Notes: a model not told the origin generated them from the letters alone. A DNA stretch of 64,000 nucleotides from Topomyia yanbarensis (GCF_030247195.1 NC_080671.1:469770766-469834765), one strand, 5' to 3'; positions 35,165 to 46,480 are shown, counted from the stretch's first letter. Numbers and translations: made by a program.

Positions 35165-36030
35165 TGTGTATAAGGTTGTGTTACCGGTAATACAGGTACC
35201 GAAAATCCCGGGAATACCGACCCATTTTTGGTACCGTAACACCGGTACTGAACAAAAGCCAGTACCAGTATTTTCGGTACCATACAATTTTTTTATGAAA
35301 AATATGTAGACTCTCTAGGTGCACCTGTTTAAAAATATCGGCCTGCAAGATGACTTTTAATTATATTAATTACCTTCTATAAGTTAAACATTACTAGCTC
35401 CCGTTGTACTAAACGGTATGTTTAAATTTCTGCTTTATTTTGTCCAAATTAAATATTAACGATCTTGTACTAAAATTCAAAATAGAGAGAATCTAGAGTA
35501 AGAGACGTAAAAATTTGCTATGAATTTTTTTATTAGCAACATTCTGATTGGTTTCCATTATTCGCTGGGTGGCGCGTAATAAAACTATGGTCTAAGTCAT
35601 GTCTTTGGTTTGCTCTTAAACCATTATTTATAAAAGAACGAACAGCCACTTAGTAGCTAACAATTTTAGACTCGGTGAACTACTCCAAATGGGGCAATTT
35701 GTAATTGTTGGTGATCGGAAAATTCAGCAAAACTCCATAGTTTACAGGAAAGCAAGGAGCCTTGGTATGCAGGTCGAAACCAATTTACAGAAAATCAGGA
35801 GAGGAAATTGATTTCAAAATAGCCTAGATTTCGAAATAAAAAAAAAATGCCGCGCACGGAAAATATCTTCAGCTGAAATGAGTTACGCCATTCCGAACCA
35901 ACTAAACATGTTTTTTTGATCAGCACAAATCAATCATCTGAGAATAAGGTCATCAGTTGGAGCATTCAATTTCACTATGAAACCTTTTCCATTTTTTAAA
36001 AAAAATTTTGAGTACCGGTAATAATTATTT
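35165..36030. repeat. Cluster of GGTACCGGTA-type words
   Basis: Between 35170 and 35285 variants of TACCGGTA and GGTACCG occur at least seven times in both orientations, and GAGTACCGGTAA recurs at 36012. This looks like subterminal arrays of a further non-autonomous DNA element lying in the larger one. Ends and target duplication could not be fixed. Confidence 0.45.
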
Positions 36031-36900
36031 ATTACGATGCACTGAAGATCTTCTTCTGACCCTATGACAAACACCTCGAGCCATAATGTTCCGTCCGTTG
36101 TATTGCTTTCGGTTCGGATGTAATGACCTCGGTTCCGAACAGATGTTGGGATATGGCGCTGGATGTTATAGTCGCAAGGGGAATGGGCGATCCATGACCT
36201 CCGTTGCTAACTAATTATGAAACCTTTGTAAAATATGTTTCATAAAATTTCGGAAGGCAAAAAATTATCAGAACCTTAACTTAAGGATGATTCTGGGAAA
36301 GTCAACGGTACATCGTTATTGGTGAAGGCGATTTTCGTTCAAAAAAATTGCTCAGCGACAGCGCTTAGCCCATGAGATCACTATAATACTGAGTTTTCCA
36401 ACCCGCAAAAGGCATCCAAAAAATCTCACCCTCCCCAAATTGCGCTGTCATGAGACAGTTCGAATATTGGAACCAATCGGAACTGGTCTACCAGATGTTT
36501 TACAACTGAGAAATATTTTTCAGCGATATAAAATAAACAACCTACAACATGTCAGAAAAAAACTGCAATAGAAAAGCAAAGCATCCTTGATCATCCACAC
36601 GTTTTATGTTTGACATTTCGAGGGACCCTCTAGTACTAAATGAGTTAGTACCTCTTGAGCCACGGGAAACTCGTCAGTCCGCCGTCTCAATTAGTCTCTG
36701 GTATTACTAAAAAAATAAGCTTAAATTTTAAAGAAATCCCAATTACTATACCATATTTTCAAGAAATTTAAATTATAAACGGAAAGAAATTTGTATCTCA
36801 GTAAAAATGAAATTATTGTGCATCGAGAATTTCAGACGCATGCATTTTGTGCACAAGACAAATATGCGGTTAATTGCAGGTTTTTCGTTTGATCCAAACT

Positions 36901-37001
36901 TTCGAGTGGGTATTTCCCCTCTCGGTTATTTTCGAGTGGGTATTTCCCCTCTCGGTTATTTTCGAGTGGGTATTTCCCCTCTCGGTTATTTTCGAGTGGG
37001 T
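36901..37001 (+). repeat. 30-bp tandem array, 3.4 perfect units
   Basis: Three identical units (36901-36930, 36931-36960, 36961-36990) beginning TTCGAGTGGGTATTTCCCCT, then a partial fourth. It lies within 140 bp of the right end of the hAT element. The word CGAGTGGGTA also occurs next to the left end (31359-31368), so the array is probably an amplified transposase-binding or end-associated motif. The period of 30 creates open frames with a ten-residue repeat on both strands. Confidence 0.95.
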
Positions 37002-37047
37002 AGTACTACCCATACTACCCACGGTATCCGCCGGCCCTGCTTTGGCG

Positions 37048-37265
37048 TGGAAAATGCCGCACTTTGAGTAAGCATAGACCCATATCCCAGGAAGGACTGA
37101 CATCGTCATCGGAAATGATGCCTTGTGGGTACTTCATATCGGTAGGTAACGTACTTCCGTGGGTAGTCGAAACGCCATTCGGATGAGCAGTATCCGATCT
37201 CGCGTCCAATAGCTCTGTCGGATTTCTCCATTTTTTTATATATCTTTCAGCACACTTAAGCACTG
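37048..37265 (+). pseudogene. BEL/Pao fragment, protease region (part 2)
   Basis: Directly after the hAT target duplication the forward strand shows TDIVIGNDALWVLHIG, then LPWVVETPFG and a stop in place of the usual W, then AVS. This is the DxLIG..xxW...LG...LP.L..T.FGW.VSG pattern found at the end of the BEL/Pao protease region. It fits as the continuation of the piece ending at 31333. Broken by frame changes and at least one stop. Confidence 0.6.
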
Positions 37266-37615
37266 AACTGCTTTCATCTACGTCTTCTCAAAAACTGATC
37301 CAGTTCTCTTTTTCCTCCATCCAATTCCCTCAAGCGTCGCTCAAGTTTTTTTTCGATCCTTTTCTGTTTGAGAAGTACTAGAATTATGCAAGCATCCGTG
37401 AAAGTGTAATGCTTTTGCTTTTGTTTCACTCACACATTCTGTTAACGGAAAGGATTTCTTACTAGTACTACAGTAGTTATTTTTTGAGTACACACCTATT
37501 TGAAACAGAACTATTTAATGTTTTTTTTGCACAATATTTTCGCTCGAAATGATTTTTTTTGTTTGTTTCCCGCAGACTATGTAGGAGTATAATTTAAGAC
37601 CATTTATTTTAATTT
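37266..37615. other. No clear feature
   Basis: T-rich; possible weak continuation of the BEL/Pao pol region to about 37380, not demonstrable. Confidence 0.3.
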
Positions 37616-37619
37616 ATTA

Positions 37620-38281
37620 TCAACACTTACTATCTACAAGCTCTACGTGCATTCCCCGGATTTGCAATCTCTTCATTAGCAACGAATTATGTACTGGCGA
37701 CAGATCTCCTCTATATGTCCCTCGTATACATCTTTTCTTATCATTCTCAGAAGTGGCTTCTTCTGCCTGTACCCTATACCCACGATGGTTTGATGCGACT
37801 CTAACGCGACACAAAACATCTCTGTCGAATAAGCCAACAAACACGGGACCTACAGCACGAACATCACTCGCGCAACTCGAAGTGTTCTCGATCCACATCT
37901 GAGCCGTACTACGAAATCGTCTGGAGAAACGTCCGCCGTCTCGAGGAGGACCACCCGGCGTCCCATGATTCTTCCTGACGAAGACCACCCGAGTCTGTAA
38001 TCTATACCGTTGATCTCCCGATGCCTGAAACTGAAAGTTAATAATTTTCTCCCCGCTGTCATCTTCGTCCACCCAACCCTCCTCTGATTCTTATATACAG
38101 ACGTATCACCACCCAACCGTCGGTTGTCACAGTAAAGATGGACACATCTATCGATACCAGGACACATGTTAGTGAACTCGGGTGATTCGTAGTTATACTG
38201 CCTAAGCTCGACCCTCATTAACAGAAGACAAAGATTAAGCCCGTACGATATTAAGCCTGTTCTAATGGCTGTTTTCTTCAC
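37620..38281 (-). pseudogene. Unidentified coding-like region in two overlapping frames
   Basis: Reverse strand. An upstream frame (38281 to about 38080) reads SYGLNLCLLLMRVELRQYNY, NMCPGIDRCVHLYCDNRRLG and SVYKNQRR, with a hydrophobic stretch that could be a signal peptide and three clustered cysteines. Near 38075 the better-looking sequence passes to the next frame: EDDSGEKIINFQFQASGDQR, RFRSTAQMWIENTSSCASDV, VGPVFVGLFDRDVLCRVRVA, ending LVDSKC and TGA at 37620. TGA is followed at once by AATAAA-type polyadenylation words (TAATAAATTAAAATAAA). A single frameshift would explain the break. GC content is well above the surroundings. I recognise no family; options are a degenerate host gene, a captured gene, or an unknown transposon ORF. 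The alternative frame over the second half (to 37850) looks less protein-like. Confidence 0.4.
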
Positions 38282-39139
38282 ATCCTTGCTCTCACTTGAG
38301 TAGTATGGCTCTAATTTTCATAACTTTCCCTACCCAGTAGTCTCTAGCTAATTGAATGTCGTTAAAATATAAAAAAATACTTTCTAATTTTTACAACCTT
38401 ATTAGGGAAGTTGTTTAATAAGCTTTTGTAATATTGTGTAGGAAAAATGCTGAAAATTTCTGTGTTTTCTCAATCTCAGCTCTTAGGTATACCAATTAAT
38501 TTAGGAAGCCGTTTTAACATAAACTGTCGCACAAATGGGAATAGGTTCACCAAAATTTTGGAAGAAATCGATAAAATAACCCCTTGAAAACTACCTAAAA
38601 ATTGATGCACTTCGATGCAATTGAAAGAAAATATCCTCAGAAAATAGGATGTACCTATTAATGTGGGACACAGTGAATAATAAATAAAGTAAAGACCCGT
38701 TGTGATCAGCCTCATGGTGTGTTTTAAGCAGACATTGACTAAATCGGGACACATTTCTTTCCTTCTTTATAATAAACTGAAGCTGTTAAAATATTCTTCG
38801 CTTACCATGATCTAGTTTGATAGCTATTTCTGATTATATAATATAAATTTCACTTAAAGTGGCGCAAATGTAAAAAATATGATTTTTATTTTTGCAAATT
38901 TTCACCTTAAAGATAAGGTAAGAAAAATATGTACAAGAAAGGATTTACTCGAATTTAGCTTTGTTCTTTTGCTAGAGCCCGTCAAACATATTTTCATATG
39001 AGACTGACAAATCGGGAGTGGCCTAAATCGGGGGCTAATCAAATGGGGTCTTCGCAGTATTGTAATAAATAAGCAGTATTCGAAGAAGTTTCTTGTGGAC
39101 GAGTGTAGAACGACTTTGTTTCTACTTACTACTTAGGGT
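38282..39139. other. No gene; phrases resembling DNA-element ends
   Basis: Contains GACTAAATCGGGACAC (38736) and GGCCTAAATCGGGGGCTAATC (about 39022), similar in style to the ends of the GGGGCAAATCC-type element at 50.2 kb, but no inverted pair was found. The frame 38476-38754 is not convincing. Confidence 0.35.
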
Positions 39140-40280
39140 CAGCGGCGTAGCTAGAAATTCGGTTTGGTGAAAATCTAACTTAATGTCCAAATGGCATAAT
39201 CCCGAAGCCGTCATATTTGAAGTTTTCAAAATTATGGAGAATTAATTTTTCAAAAAATAGTAACAGAGTTCGTTTCTTTAGCGAATTTGTTGAGACTATA
39301 ATTTAAAACAACTTTATTTGCATGAATACTACCTATAGGGAGTATATCGAGTTTTAAAATGATATTTACAAAATGTTTCTAAATCTATTTTTTATCTTAA
39401 ACAACTTTTTATTGCGAGATTCACAAACTCAAGTTTTGGATAAAATGTAAAGTTTATTGTTTATAAATAGCAGAAGATCATAAACACTAAAATCATAATA
39501 ATTTATTTTAAAAGTACAAATAGCATAAAATATCGTCATCGGGAGTTACTTTACGCCACGTGGGCTACTTTACGCCAAAATTAAAGAATGATACTTGAGC
39601 TTCTAGTTCAAAGTTAACGTTATATTTTGACAAAAAAATAGTATTATTCGCTGGTTCAACAAAAAGTATAAAAAAATGGAAATAGATTTAAGAAAATGAT
39701 TGCAAATAATCGTAGTAGGTGATGAAACTGAACTATAAAATATACGCAAAAAGCATTGTAACTTAAATTCTCTTGGGAAAGTGTGATATACCAGTCAAAT
39801 TATTAGATAAGAGGATATGGATGCATGGAGCCATCACTGGTCTACAAAGGATTTTCAACCAGGTTGCTTCAGCTTTCGATTTCAACGTGTCTAGACAAAC
39901 TCTGCGTCAGCAATTTTCTAGACTTTTGATTTTGACACATTTGATTTTTTACCGTTTTTGTAAATTATTGCATGACCACTATTTGTGAATATGACTTGAA
40001 TATTAGTAATAAGTTTATTATTAAGACCAACACCATTGGGGCTTTGGTATGCCTGTTGGTGTATAAGACTAATAAAGAATAGATTACGTGAAATTAACCT
40101 GGTAATGTAAAACAATTATTTGTGTTTGTACTTTTTATCCGCATTTTTTATTTTTTTTTATCTTACTTTCCGCCAAGCTTTACTTAAGTCTATATTATTC
40201 TCATCAATCCAAATTTTTTTTTTTGAGTTGGGGCAGGGGGTGGGTTCAATCCTGAAGCCTTCTCTTGGCTTCGCCGTTAC
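39140..40280. mobile_element. Relative of the 28.8-kb hAT element, copy B
   Basis: Left end CAGCGGCGTAGCTAGAAATT at 39140 matches CAGTGGCGTAGCCAGAAATT of the 28831 copy with three mismatches. The right end is near 40280 (TTGGCTTCGCCGTTAC, complement of the left end with changes). No clean 8-bp duplication remains. The interior includes a C-terminal remnant of a copy E/G-type LINE. The words ACTTTACGCCACG and ACTTTACGCCAAA (39548-39580) form a small unexplained repeat. Confidence 0.6.
39800..39988 (+). pseudogene. LINE C-terminal remnant of the copy E/G type
   Basis: The forward frame reads GLQRIFNQVASAFDFNVSRQ followed by TLRQQFSRLL, matching the last 30 residues of copies E and G (MCRVFNQCYNVFDFNLSRTS in E). 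A 3' untranslated-like stretch follows with a GGTATGCCTGTTGGTG phrase and AATAAAG near 40070. The upstream part of the open frame (from 39773) does not match. Severe 5' truncation is the likely cause. Confidence 0.65.
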
Positions 40281-40346
40281 TTGGAGTTATTTATATAGCT
40301 TTTCATTTTCTAAGATTTGTTTCAGATCGATCCGATGTCCATATTG
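40194..40346 (+). repeat. Direct duplication, copy 1 (hAT right end plus flank)
   Basis: About 150 bp from TCAATCCAAAT through GTTGGGGCAGGGGGTGG and CTTCTCTTGGCTTCGCCG to ATCGATCCGATGT recur at 41533-41681. Identity continues for some 65 bp past the presumed hAT right end, so this is a segmental duplication and not two independent insertions. Confidence 0.85.
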
Positions 40347-40689
40347 CACAATCTGTATATTTGATCTAAAATTTACTCTTACTTTGGGATTTGATTCTAA
40401 TTCAAAGTAGATTTTTTTAGCGTACTAGTTTGACTGTTTTGGAAAATAACAGCAATCGATAATTTGCAAGTTGAGTAGTGTAGTTGCAATGAAGGCAAAC
40501 ATAGTAAAACGCCATCGTTTCTAGAAGTATTTAAACTATGTGTATTGAAGCAATTTGTCGTGGAATGACAGAATAAGCAGCGGGAAATAGTTCTGCAGTG
40601 TAGGCGAATGAACTTATGGTTAAAACCTTACTAAACGAAAAGGTCATCAATATAAATTGGAAATGGAAATCTTATTAAATATGGATGAA

Positions 40690-41627
40690 CAGACTTGACC
40701 ATTAAATATAACAATACCTAAAATGTTATTACCCTGAACACATGGAGCCTTCATGTCGTTAACAAAGTGGTTTGTAATAGCACTCCCCAAAATTTTGCTG
40801 AAGACATTACAACTCGAACTAGGTTTGTTTGAAGAGTAAATTCTCCATAAATACTTCTTAGAGGATATAACGTTATTTTATCAGATGATGTGCTGTTTAA
40901 CGTTTGTAAAATTCATCGAAGATACTAAACCTCCGAAATTGGTGGTAGCAAAATGATGTAATCATGACCTTAAATTGCTGTTTGCGAACATTTATTTTAA
41001 CTATTCATATAATTGGTAATACTACAAAAATTAAAAGCTCATCAAAATTGATCAGGACCTGCTAGAGTCGAACGGAAAACGCTATTTTTCATATGTTTCA
41101 CTCAAGTGTTATTCTCGTTATTGATCAAATAACGTATTCCCAAAATAAAGACATGTTCAGCAAATGTTGAATGCTGTGCAATTTTTCGGTGAGCAGTTCT
41201 ATGTTTCATGTTTCTGTGTGTTCAACTTCGCTTCCTATTAAAAAAAACCCTAATCCATATTACAGTACATCCATTCAAAAGTGAGCTCAATATGATAGGA
41301 AATCTGAGGATTGATTTCAGAACTCTGGAATGAGTGTCTATTGGAATGTTTTCAGGCAGGTATTTGATATTGATGTGAATAGACAACTGTTTGATCAAGA
41401 CCAATAGATCAGTTACAGATCAGGATCGCATTCCCATAATTTTTCAAAAGTCCTCATGATGTTTAAAACGACAGGTTATCAATGTACTGATTTGATAATT
41501 ATTATTGTAATATTGAATGAAGTAATCAATCAATGAATTATTCTCATCAATCCAAATAGTTTTTTGAGTTGGGGCAGGGGGTGGGGTTGAATCTTGAAGC
41601 CTTCTCTTGGCTTCGCCGTTACCTGGA
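40690..41627. mobile_element. Relative of the 28.8-kb hAT element, copy C (right part)
   Basis: Phrases in order match 30130-30790 of the first element: TTTTGCTGAAGACATT, ACGCTATTTTTCAT, CATAATTTTTCAAAAGTCC, GTTTAAAACGACAGGTTATC, then the right end near 41627. The left end is absent. Together with copy B it suggests a duplication inside an ancestral hAT insertion. Confidence 0.6.
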
Positions 41628-41681
41628 GTTATTTATATAGCTTTTCATTTTCCAAGATATGTTTCAGATCGATCCGATGTT
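41533..41681 (+). repeat. Direct duplication, copy 2
   Basis: About 95 percent identical by eye to 40194-40346, with a shorter T run near the start. Confidence 0.85.
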
Positions 41682-41889
41682 TGTAATTTAGAAACTATGC
41701 AGTCATCATGTTCGCGCAAACGAAATTTTTTGCATCAATAAGTGATCAAGTTTCATGTAGACAACTTAGAATTGTTCCGCGGTTAAAATATACGCCATTT
41801 TTACGCATTCAAACATTCTTATCTTGGAAACTAAACATCAGAATCAAAAACAAATTAATAGCGTTCTTACTGTTTGATAGTTCTTTAAT

Positions 41890-42300
41890 TTAAAATTGGT
41901 TTGGATAAGATCGGTTCAGCCATTGCTGAGAAACACGAATGAGAATTTGGCCGTTACATACACACACACACAGAGACATTGTCCAAATCGTCGAGCTGAG
42001 TCGATTGGTATATAAGACTCGGCCCTCCGGGCCTCCCCCACCACAACGCATTTTAAAATATGTTATCATGAAGACAACATTGAACCCACGCTGATTAAGC
42101 CAATTAAATATTATACTTTTGTTTCTTTCAAGTGTGTCAGCGTCGACATGTTGCTCATCAGTTTCGTGGTAGTCGTGCACTTATATGTACTTACCAAATG
42201 TAATAAGAATGTGACTTTTCCACAATGTTATATTGAACGTAACAAGCTATTGAATCATAGTTTGGATAAATGAAAAAGGCACAATTTCGCCATTAGGTGG
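41890..42300 (-). repeat. Dispersed repeat with ATACCAATCGACTCAG phrase, reverse copy
   Basis: On the reverse strand this reads GGCCCGGAGGGCCGAG, then TATACCAATCGACTCAGCTC, a TGTG-rich microsatellite and CTCAGCAATGGCTGAACCGA. The same order occurs forward at 46255-46440. The flank near 42290 (TAGGTGGATTAAAGCAGG) recurs in similar form at 51642. I know these phrases as very common in Aedes genomes, but I cannot assign a transposon class. Confidence 0.7.
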
Positions 42301-43990
42301 ATTAAAGCAGGTTTTTATTTTGTAGCACCGTGCAATCAAACAAACCGGGATCAGCAATTGCCGTCAAATCCATTTGTGCAATATGCTCAACCAATCTCCG
42401 ACCAATCCTTCCGATCAATTCCAACGCTCGCCAAACGGCAATCGACCAGACAAGCAGGACCAACCGGATCGTAATCATCGCCATCGTGTCGCGCCGTCGC
42501 CGGCCGATCGTTTTGGTTTTGAAACACATGGCGTTGACGTTTCCATAAACAACACATTACTCATCAAACACAGTAGGCTCATAAATAAACAGGCCCTTTC
42601 CCAGCTGCGCGAAAGTGAGTGGATGAGTGGGATGCCAGTTAATATTTATGTTTGCATGTTTGCCAAGCGCCGCGACCGTATCTGGCCACGTGCGCGCAGT
42701 ACCCCTCAAACCGCTACTAACCCTTCTTGGTCGATGGCCTTCGAAGTTACAAATCGGAAACGAAAAATGGCAGCGAGTGCAGCTGAATAATGAACAAACA
42801 ATAATAAATGTTTCTTTTTCTCAATTGATGTCAAAAAATTCGTTATGGTTTCCGATGAAAGATAAATCATTTCTTTTCCAGTTACGCGAGTTGCTGGGCT
42901 GTTCGGCTAATGCATTTCATTGTCAGTTTAGGGTTGGTTGGTTGGTGTATGTGTAATTAAAGCTTTGGAGCACGTCTCGAAACCTTTCGAAGAATCGATA
43001 GTGAGGGGCGGGGGAAAACAGGCGCAATTGAAACTAATGGCCATTTTTTATGACGTTCCACAAAGTTACTAGTGGCTTAACAGAAGAAAACCACTGCCGC
43101 TATGCATCAGCCAAACCAACATGGATAATTACCCTGTAAGAGAAGATGACCGTAAAGAGCAACTTTGTCCATAGATGCCTACACTTTACTGGATGCGGTA
43201 TCCTTTTTTTCCGGGAACCTTACGAAAGTAGCAAAACGGACAACCATTTTTACAGCTTTGTGGATTACCGACGGGCAAATGAGTGGGTGGAATGGGGACA
43301 GCAGCAGCAGCGTACAGTTTTCGGAAACAAGCATGGAGTAGAGAATTAAATGGCGATTCGACACAACTTGCGCGCCAAAGCAATTAAGTGCGGTTTTGTT
43401 TTAGTTCACTCTATCCGGACGGACCTTTACCCACCCGTTATTGCCATCAGCCGCCGACGGAACTGTGTGAAGACCTTCCGGCAAAAAATCTACGCCAAAA
43501 ATTGAGTGCAGTTTGAACAAGTTTCGCTTTGTTCTTTCAGTCGCTCACTGACAACACATAGAGCGAGACTAAGAGAGAGACAGAGAGAGAGAGAGAAAGG
43601 AAACAAAAAAAGCCACTAAAATAGGGTGCCGCCCTCTGATGAAAGAATCGTTTAAAATTTCATAACCATCACCCATGTAACTATGCCTCTTCGGCTCATC
43701 GGAAAACCGAGCGTTGACTGCATGGGCCGGCGGCTTTTCTACACTCGATTTTGTTGTATATGCATGGATTATTGATTTACTGTTTGAGCTTAAAGATTTG
43801 GTCGTATACAAGCGACTCACTTTATTCACACATTCGCGTAGTGGTTGCCCGGGGTACGATCGAGGGGTGATCAGTTTTTCAAACCTTTCATCTGACTTCC
43901 CGAGTATGAAAAATTGCTTAAATATTTATTCTCAACTTCGCAAGGTACCAGCAATGTAATAAAATTGAGATTAAAAGAAAAACTAGAAAC
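42290..43990. other. Transposon-poor stretch, possible host DNA
   Basis: Higher GC content, unique-looking sequence, and a GA microsatellite at 43573-43600. One reverse-strand frame (42529 to 42302) starts with MAMITIRLVLLVWSIAVWRA, which has a hydrophobic N-terminus like a signal anchor, then ends after about 60 codons. With no splice evidence or family it stays unassigned. Confidence 0.35.
43573..43600. repeat. GA microsatellite
   Basis: Tract of GAGAGAGACAGAGAGAGAGAGAG type, one of several in the two transposon-poor stretches. Confidence 0.8.
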
Positions 43991-45724
43991 CAATAAATAC
44001 AGAAGTTGCTTAAAATTCGTATAAAATTCATATTACACCGTCAATAACAAGTTAAATTGTTCAAAGCACGCTCTTTGTTGATGTTTTGACATTTCTTAAC
44101 CAATTTGATTCAAGAGAGTACTACAATTTTTAGAATGTGTAAATAGTGTGGTTTGTTGTCAAACAAAAATATAATAAGACAGTTTCTTTTAACCAAAACT
44201 ATGTTTGTTGAAACTAAATCTGTCAAGTAACGAATGTTTATTGTATTTAAAATGGAGGAAAAGTTATTTTTACAGCATAACTATGATAATATGGACAGGA
44301 ACTATCTTCTGCTAAAGTACATTTACGGAGCTGTATACGATATATTCCACCGTAGAGTTCCTAAGAAACGTGTAAACAAAAAGATGGCCTATTAGTGTCA
44401 CTGATAGGATTCCGAACTTCGTCGACTACGCAACATTCTCCGAAAATAAACGCAAATAATGCTTCTGTCATAAGATCGACAATTTTTTGCCAAAACAAAC
44501 AACGAGAATTTTACTATCGAAAGATTTTTTCAATTTTTTTTATTGTTCTTGTCAGTATGTCAGATTGGTCGATGAAACGCAAACATCTGTCCATTTTGAA
44601 AAGAACAGCTATCTTCAGTCACTGGATTCCGTTTGTATGAAGATTCAGCATTTCAAATAAATCACTCATTTTAATCCAAGCAGCCTGTTTTCAAAGAAGC
44701 AGTGGTAAGCAACCATTATAACGAACGTTTCTGGAAGTGAGTGAAAAAATCAGAACAATCCAAGTAGGCTTCTCCTGTTCGATCTAGTTTATTATTCTTG
44801 TACTGTTGCAGCTTATAGACTGAATTTTCTTTCAAAGTTTGTTAACAGTTCCGACAAAAACATACTTCTGCTGGAGTAAAGAAATCCAAAAGTTCAAATT
44901 CAGAGTAAAGGTACTATTAAGAGATGTATCACATCTAATTTGAAACGTCCTATAGTTTGAAGCCATTCGATTATTTCCGATCAACTGGTAATCAAACTAA
45001 AATGAATCAATTATTGACAATTGACATCATTGACAATCAATTGACCTAGAAGCCAAAGCAACACGCGAACAGAAGCGAGCCAAAGTTTCCTTGACAATCG
45101 ATGAGTACGAATTTAAGGAAGGACTCATAGAACTCCAACCAATATAACTGAAAAAAGTATTTCGCACTCGTCCAAAAATCTCATGTTTTCGTTTGAAACT
45201 GCATCGGTTACTCGAACGAATTGGCATATACTTAGCATCAGAGCTTGGAAAACGAATCAGCTGAAAAAGAACGAACACTCTTCATTCGTTCTTCGCTTCA
45301 TGAATACACCACCCATTGAACCATTCACCACTGAGCTGCGGACTTGACGGCTTTGGTTCACCACCACCAAGGCTGGTGAACCATTACTGCTCAATAGTGT
45401 AGGTGTATGAGCATAGCGTACTAGTACCGTTGCTCATTCTCTCTCCCATTCGAAGAGATATCAACCGCTGTGCACCATTGGTTCTCCATAGCAAGCTGTA
45501 CATAGGCACCCAGATTCTCTTTGCTTGCTGGGTGCGAATGTAGGTGCGAAAAATAATGCCGCCCAGCTGCCCTGGAGAACAGCGCTCATAACGAGAATGT
45601 GTTTGTTGTCTTTTATTATTTTTATTCGAAGTAGGCACATGTTCTGTGTGTTTTTCATGTGCCCTATTTTTAGTTTTGTCTTCAACCTATTGAATCTGTC
45701 GAATTGTGAAAATACAAACAGGGT
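43991..45724. other. No gene recognised
   Basis: AT-rich to 45250; then a more GC-rich stretch to 45720 with GAACGAA/TTCGTTC words near 45270-45300 similar to those beside the left end of the 57.3-kb hAT element. No terminal repeat pair was found. Confidence 0.4.
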
Positions 45725-45726
45725 TA

Positions 45727-45914
45727 GGGGAACATGGGGAGACTTGACCAAGCGCGAAGTTCAACAACTATTAATAACGTGTTCCATTTGGTTCTTAATT
45801 TTTTTTTAAATATTTTTATATTTGTTTCGATCCCATCAGCTAATTTTAAAAGTTTGGAGCGAAAAATACTTTCCTCATAGAAAATATTCCGTAATTCATA
45901 AATTTGCGTTACCC
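45727..45914 (+). mobile_element. GACTTGACC family, copy 2, left part
   Basis: Begins GGGGAACATGGGGAGACTTG after TA (45725-45726) and follows copy 1 closely as far as AATTTGCGTTA. It then switches to unrelated sequence. The matching right part resumes at about 52045, 6.1 kb away, so other DNA was inserted at this point. Confidence 0.8.
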
Positions 45915-45939
45915 TTTACATATGTCGAGGTTGATCAAA

Positions 45940-46480
45940 AAATCGATTTTTTTTTCATTCTTTAATCGCAAAGCTTAGGTTCTTAAGAATGTTATCTCAA
46001 ATTTTTATAGAGATTGGAGCAGTGGACGCAAAGTTATAGCGTTTTTCATCTTGCTCCCTTACGGAGGCGTGGTTTATACTTGAAACTTTAAACGCGATTA
46101 TCTCGATCTTTGCAGTGACTACGATTGCCGAAAAAGTTTTCAACCGATTTCAAAACCTTTTTTTTGGCTTGTTCGTAATTTAACTGCTGTGTCCTTTAAC
46201 GAATCCATTTTTACATTTCTTACAAAAGAAATGTATAGGATTCGCTCAAACTTTGAAAACTTTTTCCGAGGCCCGGAGGGCCGAGTTTCATATACCAATC
46301 GACTCAGCTCGACAAATTGAGACAATGTCTGTATGTGTGTGTGTATGTGTGTATGTGTGTATGTGTGTATGTATGTATGTACAAAATGTCATGTAATTAT
46401 CTCAGCAATGGCTGAACCGATCTTAATGAAACTAGTTTCAAATGAAAGGCCTAACGCTCCCATTTGACACTATTATTTTT
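45940..46480 (+). repeat. Dispersed repeat with ATACCAATCGACTCAG phrase, forward copy
   Basis: Same phrase order as the reverse copy at 41890-42060: GAGGCCCGGAGGGCCGAG, ATACCAATCGACTCAGCTCG, a TG/TATG microsatellite (46328-46382) and CTCAGCAATGGCTGAACCGA. Upstream DNA (45940-46260) contains CTCAATTTTTATAG-type phrases common in Aedes repeats. It lies within the DNA separating the two halves of the TA-flanked element. Confidence 0.7.
46328..46382. repeat. TG/TATG microsatellite
   Basis: Alternating GTGT and GTATGTGT units, part of the dispersed repeat above. Confidence 0.85.

Larger units (their letters stand above)
31334..37039. mobile_element. Large hAT-type element (5.7 kb) inserted in a BEL/Pao fragment
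   Basis: The ends are inverted copies of CAGGGCCGGCG and the flanks carry a perfect 8-bp duplication CTTTGGCG at 31326-31333 and 37040-37047. The length would suit an autonomous hAT with transposase, but I could not recognise a transposase (no dimerisation-domain signature and no long frame), so the interior is either decayed or built of other insertions. Internal features: a short GGTTGGAACTGG duplication (32743-32790), a TAGT/CTAGT-rich region (32920-33000), a cluster of GGTACCGGTA words (35170-35290, with another at 36013), and a 30-bp array near the right end. Confidence 0.85.

Noticed and set aside
36901..37001. CRISPR-like array
   Set aside because: Units are contiguous with no spacers, and the genome is a eukaryote.
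36807..37109. Open frames on both strands with a ten-residue repeat
   Set aside because: They come from a 30-bp tandem DNA array inside a hAT element; no start context or family supports a protein.
38476..38754. Reverse-strand hydrophobic 92-residue frame
   Set aside because: Phe/Leu/Ile-rich composition expected from AT-rich DNA; no motif.
42302..42529. Short reverse-strand frame with a hydrophobic N-terminus
   Set aside because: Could be a signal-anchor protein exon, but it ends quickly and has no family or donor site that I trust.
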